Part shown: positions 48,297 through 55,744 of the stretch, in pieces
How the letters are laid out: each line of letters opens with the position of its first letter
Position numbering within the stretch: position 1 is the stretch's first letter
Assembly: GCF_000429625.1 (NCBI RefSeq)
Contig: NZ_AUCF01000004.1
Span: 1-64,000, forward strand
Source of the DNA: Azospirillum halopraeferens DSM 3675
Lineage (GTDB): Bacteria; Pseudomonadota; Alphaproteobacteria; Azospirillales; Azospirillaceae
Reading direction: 5' to 3'
Length of the DNA: 64,000 bases
Notes under the pieces: generated by a model
Seen by the model: the letters and a program-made list of their open reading frames with translations, nothing else
Told to the model about the DNA's origin: nothing
Databases searched by the model: none
Translations under genes and position numbers: made by a program

Positions 48297-49699
48297 GGCC
48301 GATGACGGCGAGTTCGCTTCTCTTCCGATTGCTCCTCGGCCTGGTGGTGCTGGCCCCGATCCCGCTCGGGGCCAACCGTCCATGGGCGTGGAGCCTGATG
48401 GCTGTCGCCGTCGGCGGGCTGCTGGTGGCCTGGGCGGTTCTGGTCGCGCTGGGGCGCGCGCGCGCGCCGGTCGGGCTCGGCCGCCTGTGGCCGGTTGCCG
48501 TTCCCTTCGGCCTGGTGTTGGCGTGGGCCTTCGTCCAGACATCGCCGCTGATGCCGGTCGACCTCCACCATCCCTTGTGGGCGGAAGCGTCGGCGGCGTT
48601 GGGCGGAACGGCCGTGGCGGGGGCGATCACCGTCGATGCGGCGATGACCTATACGGCGATCCTGCGCCTGGCGTGCTATGGCGGGATCTTCTGGCTGGCC
48701 GTTCAGCTCGGACGGGAGCGGGCGCGGGCCCACGAGGCGTCCGTTGCCTTTTGCCTTGCCGGAGGTCTGTACGCGGCCTATGGGCTTGCGGTCCATTTCG
48801 CCGGATTGAACGTGATCCTCTGGCTGCCGAAATGGGCCTACCACAGCGACCTGACGTCGACCTTCGTCAATCGCAATTCCTATGGTGCCTATGCGGGGCT
48901 GGCCATGGTGTACTGCGCCGGCGTGTTCGTCTATGTGCTGCGGCCGTCCCATGGCGGCCGGGGCCGGCGCATGACGGATCTGGCGGAAGCGGTGATCGTC
49001 CGTGCGCTTCCCTATCTGCTGGGCGCGCTGGTCACGGGTTCGGCACTGTTGCTGACCCATTCCCGCGGCGCCCTGCTGGCAACCGCGGCGGCCCTGGTCA
49101 TCCTGCTGGTGCTGCTGATGGTGGCAGGGGTGCTGCGTACCCGAATGGCCCTGGTCATCGTCGGTGCGATCCTTGCGGTCGGCCTCGTCGCGCTGGCGGT
49201 CAGCGGCGACCGGACCCTGGAGCGGCTCACGGAGCAGACGGGGCCGGAGCATGATGCGGCCCGCGCCCATGTGTACGGTCTCACCGCCGATGCCATCGCC
49301 GATGCCCCGCTCACCGGCTCCGGTCTCGGTGCCTTTCTGCCGGCGTTCCGCATCTACCGGGATTCCCTCCTGTCCTATCCGGTGAGCTGGGACTATGCCC
49401 ACAACGTCCATCTGGAACTGGCGATGGACCTCGGCATCCCCGCGGCGGCGATGCTGTACGTGTGTTTGGCGGTGATCGTCGCGGTCTGCGTGCGCGGGCT
49501 GATGCGGCGGCGGAGGGACCAGATACACCCGGCGATGGCGATCGCCGCTGCGGCTCTGCTGGGGTTGCACGGGCTGATCGACTTCAGCGTGCAGATGCCG
49601 GCGATTGCGGCGACGTTGGCCCTGCTGTTGGGAATCGGCTATGCCCAATCCTGGAGCACGGCGGAGAACGCCGACCGGCCGGCGAATGGTGCGCCCTGA
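48293..49699 (+). CDS. O-antigen ligase / polymerase family membrane protein
   Basis: A 468-residue polytopic membrane protein with ~12 hydrophobic segments. A Wzy_C-like loop is present: NRNSYGAYAGLAM, TGSALLLTHSRGALLATAA, then PLTGSGLGAFLPAFRIYR followed by YAHNVHLELAMDLGIPAA. It probably polymerises the exopolysaccharide repeat in the periplasm. Two close starts are possible, ATG at 48293 or at 48302; neither has a strong ribosome binding site, and the first lies at the foot of stem 3 of repeat copy B, which may affect translation. Confidence 0.85.
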   Translation: MRPMTASSLLFRLLLGLVVLAPIPLGANRPWAWSLMAVAVGGLLVAWAVLVALGRARAPVGLGRLWPVAVPFGLVLAWAFVQTSPLMPVDLHHPLWAEASAALGGTAVAGAITVDAAMTYTAILRLACYGGIFWLAVQLGRERARAHEASVAFCLAGGLYAAYGLAVHFAGLNVILWLPKWAYHSDLTSTFVNRNSYGAYAGLAMVYCAGVFVYVLRPSHGGRGRRMTDLAEAVIVRALPYLLGALVTGSALLLTHSRGALLATAAALVILLVLLMVAGVLRTRMALVIVGAILAVGLVALAVSGDRTLERLTEQTGPEHDAARAHVYGLTADAIADAPLTGSGLGAFLPAFRIYRDSLLSYPVSWDYAHNVHLELAMDLGIPAAAMLYVCLAVIVAVCVRGLMRRRRDQIHPAMAIAAAALLGLHGLIDFSVQMPAIAATLALLLGIGYAQSWSTAENADRPANGAP

Positions 49700-49736
49700 C
49701 GGCGCCTCGTTGTCCCTTCTCGTCGGCGTGCCGCGC

Positions 49737-50498
49737 TTATGATGCGCCCGGGGGCCGGCCCGTTGCGGGGACGGTGCGGTCAAATCGGAAATCGGCCTGA
49801 AGGCAGCGGCCGTCCGGGCCGAACCAGGGGCGGTTGACGCCGGCCAGGCGGAAGCCGGCGTCGCGCAGCCGGGCGAGCACCTCGTCGGCCAGGGCCTGTC
49901 CGTCGTACAGGGGCGTGAACGACGCCTCCACGATCAGATGGTCGATCCGCCCGAGGAGGCCGGCGGCACCGCTCAGCACGTCGAGTTCGGCCCCCTGGAC
50001 ATCGACCTTCATCAGGATCGGGCGCGGCAGATCCGCCAGATCCGGCAGCGAATCGAGTGGGCGCACCACCACCGGAATGCGGGCGACGGCGGCGCTGCCC
50101 GGTGCGGCGCGCTGCTGCTCCGCTCCGATGGGCAGCAGGGACGAACAATCGGGACGCCCGGATACGTGCAGAACCGTCTCCCCCGGAACGGCGCCGGCGG
50201 CGATCTTGTGCAGGTGGACCCAGGGGTCCGCGCCGAACAGCCGCTCGAACACCGCGGCCGCGCCGTCCAGGGGCTCGAAGGCATGGATGATGGCATCGGG
50301 GAACCGCGTCCGGGCCAGCAAGGTAAACTGCCCGACGTTGGCGCCCACGTCGATCACCGCAGCCGGCCGGAGCCCGTTCAGCAGCGGGTCCATCTCGACC
50401 ACCGCGGCAACCCCCCGTCGCAGCCCCTGCCGGAACGTCCGCTCCGGCATCAGGCGGAAGAGCTTGCGGGCCTTGCGCATCACCTCGCCGACGTCCAT
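49737..50498 (-). CDS. FkbM family methyltransferase
   Basis: A 253-residue SAM-dependent methyltransferase. Motif I is VIDVGANVGQFTLLAR, followed by HAFEPLDGAAAVFERLF and the family block MKVDVQGAELDVLSGAAGLL. It probably methylates a sugar hydroxyl of the exopolysaccharide. The ATG at 50498 has a strong GGGGGAGAGGG site. It is convergent with the polymerase gene and in line with the GT4 gene upstream. Confidence 0.85.
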   Translation of the reverse strand: MDVGEVMRKARKLFRLMPERTFRQGLRRGVAAVVEMDPLLNGLRPAAVIDVGANVGQFTLLARTRFPDAIIHAFEPLDGAAAVFERLFGADPWVHLHKIAAGAVPGETVLHVSGRPDCSSLLPIGAEQQRAAPGSAAVARIPVVVRPLDSLPDLADLPRPILMKVDVQGAELDVLSGAAGLLGRIDHLIVEASFTPLYDGQALADEVLARLRDAGFRLAGVNRPWFGPDGRCLQADFRFDRTVPATGRPPGAS

Positions 50499-50616
50499 GC
50501 CCTCTCCCCCTTCCGCCCGCCGGTCCCGGTGCCTCTTGTGGCACGCACCACGGCGGCGTGTCCACGCGAACGCCGCTGCCGCCGGCCGGTGGCGGAGGAT
50601 GGAGGGATGGTGCCGT

Positions 50617-51816
50617 TCACGCCTCGCCCGGTCCGGCAACCACACGCCACATCCGGTCCGCAACCGCGGCCAGCGCGTACCGTTCCTCGACGATGCGGCG
50701 ACCGGCCGCCCCCATCGCCGCCAGCGCATCGGGTGAGAGGACTTGCACGCGCTCCAGCGCCGCACGTGCACCGGCATCGTCGGCCGCAAACACGATTCCG
50801 GCACCCAGGTCTTCCAGATCGTCCCAGACCATGCCGCGGGTCACCATGACCGGCCGGCCGGCGGCCATGGCCTCGATGACCGCGATTCCGAAGTTCTCGC
50901 GCAGGCCTCCCTCGCCAAGTCCGGAAGGCAGCACGACCAGGTCGCTGCCGGCCATCAGAGCCCGGACGCCATCCGCGGGCAGGTAGCCATGCAGGTCGAT
51001 CGCATTGCGCGCCGAAGCAGCAAGCGCCGCGATGTCCTCCATATACGTTCCGGTGCCGCTCCCGGCGATCACGAAGCGATCATTCGGGCGACGGACGGCA
51101 AGCCATGCTCTGAGGAACGGCAGGATGCCCTTTTCCGGCGACAGACGGCCGACATAGGCGATGGTCAGACCGCCGTCCGGGCGGCGGGGTGGCAGCACGG
51201 GCCACTCCACGAGGTCGATGGCGTTTGGAACGACGGCGACGGGAACCGAGGGCACAAGGGCCCGCACGCCGTCCGCTTCCGGGATTCCCGTGGCGTGGGC
51301 GGCGCGCGCGCGCGCCAGGGTTGGCAGGGTCAGGAGGCGGTAGTACAGCCACTTCACCGGCTTGCGCCGGCGGATGTGGTCGACGTGACCGGGCATCAGT
51401 GCGCCATGGACCGAGATGACGAACGGCCGCCGAAGCAGCAGGCATATCACGCCCGCGAGCGTGGTGGGCCACGTCGCGGTCCCGCTGATGTACACCGCGT
51501 CGGCATCGCGGCACAGCCGGAGGATGGCGGGAATGGCTCCGGCCCCCAGCCCCCAGCGCGGCCAGAGCCGGGCGGGGTAGAGGTGGACCGGCACGTCGGC
51601 GGGCATCCCCACGTCGCCGGCCTGCAGCGGCGCCCCCTCGGATGCATCGCTGGCGCACAGGGAAAACGCGTGTCCGGCCGCCGCCCAGCCTTTGGCAATC
51701 CGGGCGGTTGACTCGGCGATGCCGCCGTACCCGCGGGCCGGCGCGATGTGGGTGGTGACGATACCGATACGGACACGAGTGCCGTGGTCTTCCGCCGTGA
51801 TGTGAGGTCGCTTCAT
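50617..51816 (-). CDS. Glycosyltransferase family 4
   Basis: A 399-residue GT-B glycosyltransferase. The acceptor domain begins VRIGIVTTHIAPARGYGGIAESTARIAKGWAAAGH; the donor domain has IAYVGRLSPEKGILPFLRAWLAVRRPNDRFVIAGSG and ENFGIAVIEAMAAGRPVMVTRG. It would add a hexose or similar to the exopolysaccharide repeat unit. It is leftward, divergent from the priming sugar transferase gene across a 486-bp gap. Confidence 0.88.
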   Translation of the reverse strand: MKRPHITAEDHGTRVRIGIVTTHIAPARGYGGIAESTARIAKGWAAAGHAFSLCASDASEGAPLQAGDVGMPADVPVHLYPARLWPRWGLGAGAIPAILRLCRDADAVYISGTATWPTTLAGVICLLLRRPFVISVHGALMPGHVDHIRRRKPVKWLYYRLLTLPTLARARAAHATGIPEADGVRALVPSVPVAVVPNAIDLVEWPVLPPRRPDGGLTIAYVGRLSPEKGILPFLRAWLAVRRPNDRFVIAGSGTGTYMEDIAALAASARNAIDLHGYLPADGVRALMAGSDLVVLPSGLGEGGLRENFGIAVIEAMAAGRPVMVTRGMVWDDLEDLGAGIVFAADDAGARAALERVQVLSPDALAAMGAAGRRIVEERYALAAVADRMWRVVAGPGEA

Positions 51817-52302
51817 TGGGCAGAGGGTTCCTGACAACACCGACACCGCTCCATCAATGCCCGGTGCCGGCAGGTTCCGCGGGGTTGCACATTGCCCGCC
51901 ACAGCCATTCTCATCGCCGGCAGCCCGGCTGCGGGCGCCGCAATATGCCGGAGATGGCATGGAGACGGGGGCATGGACGGTTCGGGAGGGAAGACGCCGG
52001 GACGGTAGCAGAGCCGGCCACCTCGTGACAGCCATAAGTGCATCGGACGATCCGTGGCGCATCCCCCACTGCCCCGGTGGCGGCGGGCTCCGGACGGGTG
52101 TTGCACCGTCGCGGATCAGCACCCGCATGCCGTTGCTCCGTGCGCTCGGAGCCGCGAGCCGACGGGCGGAGCGCTGTCGCTGTCGCCATTGCAATCGGTA
52201 GGATATCACTTTACGGTTTCCCGCAAATGCGTCGGATTTCGGGGCTGCGGGGATGCTATACGAGAGGCGGAGCGGTAGAAGGTCTCGTACGGCGATATCG
52301 TC
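51817..52302. other. Long divergent intergenic region
   Basis: A 486-bp gap between the GT4 gene and the priming transferase gene. No credible protein gene was found in it. A weak promoter-like pair, TTGCAA (52189-52194) and TACGGT (52212-52217), has 17-bp spacing, and an inverted repeat lies at 52259-52289. The rest shows no recognisable element. Confidence 0.5.
52259..52289. promoter_or_regulatory. Inverted repeat TACGAGA-N17-TCTCGTA before the priming transferase
   Basis: A perfect 7-bp inverted repeat whose arms are 24 bp apart, ending 13 bp before the start codon. The position would let a bound repressor, or an RNA hairpin, block expression of the priming enzyme. Confidence 0.4.
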
Positions 52303-53754
52303 ATGGTCATGACCCATCCTCCCGTCGCCGGACCGCAGGGCTATCGGCACCGCCTGTTCCGGTTGGGCACCGTTCGCGGTGTCGTTCTGGTGCTGGCCGA
52401 TGTGCTTGCGCTGGCATCGGCCCTGTTGGCCGCCGTTCTCCCGGTGCTTCTCTTCGGTGGTCACGGCGATACCCTGACGCCGGTGGAACTCCTCGGCATC
52501 AACGGGCCCCTCCGGGTGCCGCAGATGCTGGTCCTCTCGGCCGTTCTGTTGATCTGGTTCTATCACAAGGGGCGATACGGCCTGCGGCTGCCGCTGTGGA
52601 CCGAAATGCGCTATGTGGTGATGGGGTGTATCGGGGCGATGCTGGCCGACGGCTTTGCGCAGTATGCGACCAAGGGCGAATTTTCCCGTCTTTGGCTGGT
52701 CCACACCTGGCTGCTGTCCGTGCCGCTCCTGCTGCTGTACCGGTACATGGTTCGCCGGCTGCTGTCGGCCCTGGGGCTGTGGGAGATTCCGGTGCTCGTC
52801 GTCGGATCGGGTGTGCGCCTGGACGAGACGGCGGCATTGCTGCGGGCCGATGGCAACCTCGGCTATTCCGTTGTCGGAATGGAATCGCTGGAGCGCATCC
52901 GGGCGGACTGGCGGGGCTCCTGGATCGACGTGCTGCACCGGTACGGGGCGGACATGCTGGTGATCGCCGGCGAGGGAGCGGAGCCCGACGGGAACCGGTA
53001 CCTGGTATCGCGCCTGCCCCTGGAGCGGGTGCCGTTTGTCAGCGTGCGCTCCCCCGGCGGTCTCCCGGTCATCGCCGTCGATGTCCATTATCTGGTCGGC
53101 CACGACGTGCTGCTGCTGACCGGACAGCACCCGTTGTCCCGGCCGCTCGGCCATGCCACAAAGCTTCTGTTCGATTATGCCGCCGCCCTCGCACTTCTGG
53201 TTCTGCTGATGCCGGTCTTCGCGGTGCTGTCGGTGCTGATCGCGCGGGACGGCGGGCCGGTGCTGTACGGACACACCCGGATCGGTTCCAACGGCCGGCC
53301 GTTCCGATGCCTGAAGTTCCGTACGATGGTCCCCGATGCCGAGGCGGTGCTCGCCCGCGTCCTGGACGCCGATCCCGAACGGCGTCGCGAGTGGGAAGCC
53401 GATCACAAGCTCCGGGGCGACCCGCGGGTGACGCGGATCGGCCGGTTCCTGCGCGCCTACAGCCTGGATGAGTTGCCACAGCTCATCAACGTCGTGCGCG
53501 GTGAAATGAGCCTGGTCGGACCCCGGCCGGTCACCCGTGATGAGTTGGAACGGTTCGGGGAGGAGGTCGCCTTCTATCTGCAGGCGAAGCCCGGCATCAC
53601 CGGCCTGTGGCAGGTCAGCGGCCGCAACGACCTGGATTACGCGCGGCGAACGCAGCTCAACACCTGGTACGTGACCAACTGGTCCCTGTGGATCGATATC
53701 GTCATCCTGGCGCGGACGGTTCGTACCGTCCTCAGCCGCCACGGTGCGTATTGA
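52303..53754 (+). CDS. Undecaprenyl-phosphate sugar phosphotransferase (priming transferase)
   Basis: A 483-residue polyprenyl glycosylphosphotransferase (WbaP/ExoY group), which starts repeat synthesis by placing a sugar-1-phosphate on undecaprenyl phosphate. The N-terminal half holds four membrane helices and a CoA-binding-like region. The C-terminal catalytic domain has GPVLYGHTRIGSNGRPFRCLKFRTMVPDAE, then RIGRFLRAYSLDELPQLINVVRGEMSLVGPRP and the terminal WQVSGRNDLDYARRTQLNTWYVTNWS. It may serve both polysaccharide clusters, as the cluster at 22-30 kb lacks a priming enzyme. Confidence 0.93.
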   Translation: MVMTHPPVAGPQGYRHRLFRLGTVRGVVLVLADVLALASALLAAVLPVLLFGGHGDTLTPVELLGINGPLRVPQMLVLSAVLLIWFYHKGRYGLRLPLWTEMRYVVMGCIGAMLADGFAQYATKGEFSRLWLVHTWLLSVPLLLLYRYMVRRLLSALGLWEIPVLVVGSGVRLDETAALLRADGNLGYSVVGMESLERIRADWRGSWIDVLHRYGADMLVIAGEGAEPDGNRYLVSRLPLERVPFVSVRSPGGLPVIAVDVHYLVGHDVLLLTGQHPLSRPLGHATKLLFDYAAALALLVLLMPVFAVLSVLIARDGGPVLYGHTRIGSNGRPFRCLKFRTMVPDAEAVLARVLDADPERRREWEADHKLRGDPRVTRIGRFLRAYSLDELPQLINVVRGEMSLVGPRPVTRDELERFGEEVAFYLQAKPGITGLWQVSGRNDLDYARRTQLNTWYVTNWSLWIDIVILARTVRTVLSRHGAY

Positions 53755-53880
53755 CGGGGGCTTGCGCCGGTGCTCGGGACCCCTGCCTTGCCAGGTTCCG
53801 ATGTTCCGTCTAATATCTAAAATGCGGAATATCCGGGACGGGAGCGGCATCGGGACCCGGATCACAGCCGGCACGTGGTG

Positions 53881-53894
53881 AACGTGATCACGTT
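53881..53894. promoter_or_regulatory. 14-bp palindrome AACGTGATCACGTT
   Basis: A perfect palindrome 44 bp upstream of the radical SAM start, inside a 184-bp gap that also has an AT-rich patch (53812-53832). The size and symmetry suit a dimeric regulator. The binding protein is unknown. Confidence 0.45.
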
Positions 53895-53938
53895 GCGGCC
53901 GTATCAGTCATCCCATGATGTGTAGCGTCGGGAGTGCC

Positions 53939-54961
53939 ATGCTGAAGGCTGACAGCCGCACACTGCTCAAACTGAACAGGCTGGTGCGGAGCAATCGCCT
54001 CAAGTTCGCAGCCGCCCTGGCGGCCGACGTCCTGGGATTGCGCTACACCATCGTGCGCATGGATCCGGTCGCCGCGTGCAACCTGCGTTGCGCCATGTGC
54101 TACTACAGCGACGGGGACTGGTACGCGGCCAACGCCGGACCACGCCTCACCGCGGCCCGGGTCGAACGGCTGGCCGGCGCCTTCTTTCCGGAAGCAGTCC
54201 AGGTGTTCATCGGCTGCGGCTCGGAGCCCACGATGTGGAAGGGGTATCCGGACATCGTCGGCCTCGCCAAACGGTACGGTGTCCCGTTCGTTTCGCTCGT
54301 CACCAACGCCCAGTTGCTGACGCAGCGGACGATTGAAGACCTGGTCACCCGGGGCCTGGACGAGATCATCGTCTCCGTTCACGGCACCGACGCCGCCACC
54401 TATGAACGGTTGATGAAGGGCGCGCGGTGGACGCGGCTGCACGACAACCTGAAGGCTCTGACCGCGGTTCGGGACTCTCTCGGCAGCAAGACGCCGGCCC
54501 TTCGCATCAATTTCACGGTGAACAACGACAATGTGGGGCAGATAGCCGAACTTCCGGCCGTCTTCGGACCCTATTCGCCCGCGACGATCCAGATCCGGCC
54601 GATCATCGATCTGGGCAACACGGCCTATGCGGATAAGGATCTCAGCCGGTCGCTGGAAGCGTACGACGCGGGGATCGAACAGCTCCGCCGGGACTGCGCC
54701 GCAGCCGGGATCGCGCTTCTCGCCAACGCCCATGATCCGCTCTACGGCAGCGGGCAATCCGGCGCCAAGGTCTATGAGAACGCGGTCCTGCGCTACATCG
54801 GGCCGACGCGGGCCTGGAAAACCGATTTCGACGTGGAGAGGGAAACCTATGCCGGCTTCAAAGCCCGTATCGGATTCCGCCGGTCCCTGCTGCGCTGGGC
54901 GGTTCTCGGATCACGGGACCTGGAGCACCACACCGTCCTGGCCTCCTCCGACGTGCTGTAG
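53939..54961 (+). CDS. Radical SAM protein of the polysaccharide locus
   Basis: A 340-residue radical SAM enzyme. The [4Fe-4S] cluster motif is C47-x3-C51-x2-C54 in AACNLRCAMCYY. A TIM-barrel-like body follows (FIGCGSEPTMWKGYPDIVGLAKR, VTNAQLLTQRTIEDL, EIIVSVHGTDAATYERLMKGARWTRLHDNL). There is no clear C-terminal SPASM cysteine cluster, so only one cluster is evident. The ATG at 53939 has a GGGAG site and is chosen over one at 53915. Such enzymes in glycan loci may modify sugars or a peptide; the substrate is unknown. Confidence 0.85.
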   Translation: MLKADSRTLLKLNRLVRSNRLKFAAALAADVLGLRYTIVRMDPVAACNLRCAMCYYSDGDWYAANAGPRLTAARVERLAGAFFPEAVQVFIGCGSEPTMWKGYPDIVGLAKRYGVPFVSLVTNAQLLTQRTIEDLVTRGLDEIIVSVHGTDAATYERLMKGARWTRLHDNLKALTAVRDSLGSKTPALRINFTVNNDNVGQIAELPAVFGPYSPATIQIRPIIDLGNTAYADKDLSRSLEAYDAGIEQLRRDCAAAGIALLANAHDPLYGSGQSGAKVYENAVLRYIGPTRAWKTDFDVERETYAGFKARIGFRRSLLRWAVLGSRDLEHHTVLASSDVL

Positions 54962-55009
54962 CGTGCGGCGGTCCGGCACGCCCTCTTCGACGTCCCGTGC
55001 CGGGATGGG

Positions 55010-55744
55010 TCAGCGGCGGCCGTGGCGGCGCAGGTAATCGGCGATCTCCTCCTCGCTGAGGTCGTCGAGGGCGCGGCGGATCAGGGTGCCGGCAACCCCC
55101 TCGGCCGGCAGCGCCGCGACGCGGTCGGGTGACAGCACCCAGGTGAGCCGCACCTGACGCCGCAGCAGGGCCACCGTGTCATCGTCCATGTAGGGCAGCA
55201 GACGCAGCCCGGTGTTCAGCCGCCACAGCATGATGGCCGGCTCGATCGCGCCCGACAGCATGGACACGCGCAGCGCGTCCGCCGCCCCGGCGGGGTTGCC
55301 CGCGCGTTCGCGCAGCACCGCCAGCATGGCCCAGCCGTGCGGCTGCACCGGACCGATGGCCACAGCCGCCTCGGTGGTCGCGGCGGCTCGCACGTACAGG
55401 GCTTCGCGTTCCGGGCCGGGTTCCGTCGCCTCTGCCAGGCGGGTCAACAGGAACGCCGTCGCGACCCGCCGTTCCGCCGCCGGCTCCAGCCGATCGGCCG
55501 CCTCCAGCGCCTCGATCGCCGCCGCCAGGGAGTCGGCGTCCACGGGCGTGCCCGATTCCACGGCCCACAGGACATCGCCGGCTTGCGCCGCATGCAGGCC
55601 GGCGATGAGCCGCGGAACACCCATGGCCAGCACCATCGCACCCAGCCCGGCCCCGACCACGGCGGCACCGAAGGCGACGGTGCGCCGAACCGGCTTTCCT
55701 TCACTCGGCGTAATAGTCACGATAACGCCCGTAGTAGTGGCCAT
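55010..55744 (-). CDS. Membrane-anchored TPR-like protein
   Basis: A 244-residue protein with one membrane helix near residues 24-50 (TVAFGAAVVGAGLGAMVLAMGV), then an Ala-rich helical region resembling TPR-like repeats (AAIEALEAADRLEPAAERRVATAFLLTRLAEATEPG, AMLAVLRERAGNPAGAADALRVSMLSG). It is not assigned to a named family. Its first 44 bp overlap the tyrosine-rich tail of the autokinase gene upstream, so the two are translationally coupled. The position suggests a helper in polysaccharide chain-length control. Confidence 0.6.
   Translation of the reverse strand: MATTTGVIVTITPSEGKPVRRTVAFGAAVVGAGLGAMVLAMGVPRLIAGLHAAQAGDVLWAVESGTPVDADSLAAAIEALEAADRLEPAAERRVATAFLLTRLAEATEPGPEREALYVRAAATTEAAVAIGPVQPHGWAMLAVLRERAGNPAGAADALRVSMLSGAIEPAIMLWRLNTGLRLLPYMDDDTVALLRRQVRLTWVLSPDRVAALPAEGVAGTLIRRALDDLSEEEIADYLRRHGRR

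Noticed and set aside
50617-53874. A 1085-residue minus-strand frame including the GT4 gene
   Set aside because: Only the part from 51816 downward shows glycosyltransferase sequence; the rest is antisense to the sugar transferase.
53896-53910. Fourth copy of the three-hairpin repeat (minus-strand TGATACGGCCG)
   Set aside because: Only the first ~11 bases match; neither the conserved core nor stems 2 and 3 follow.
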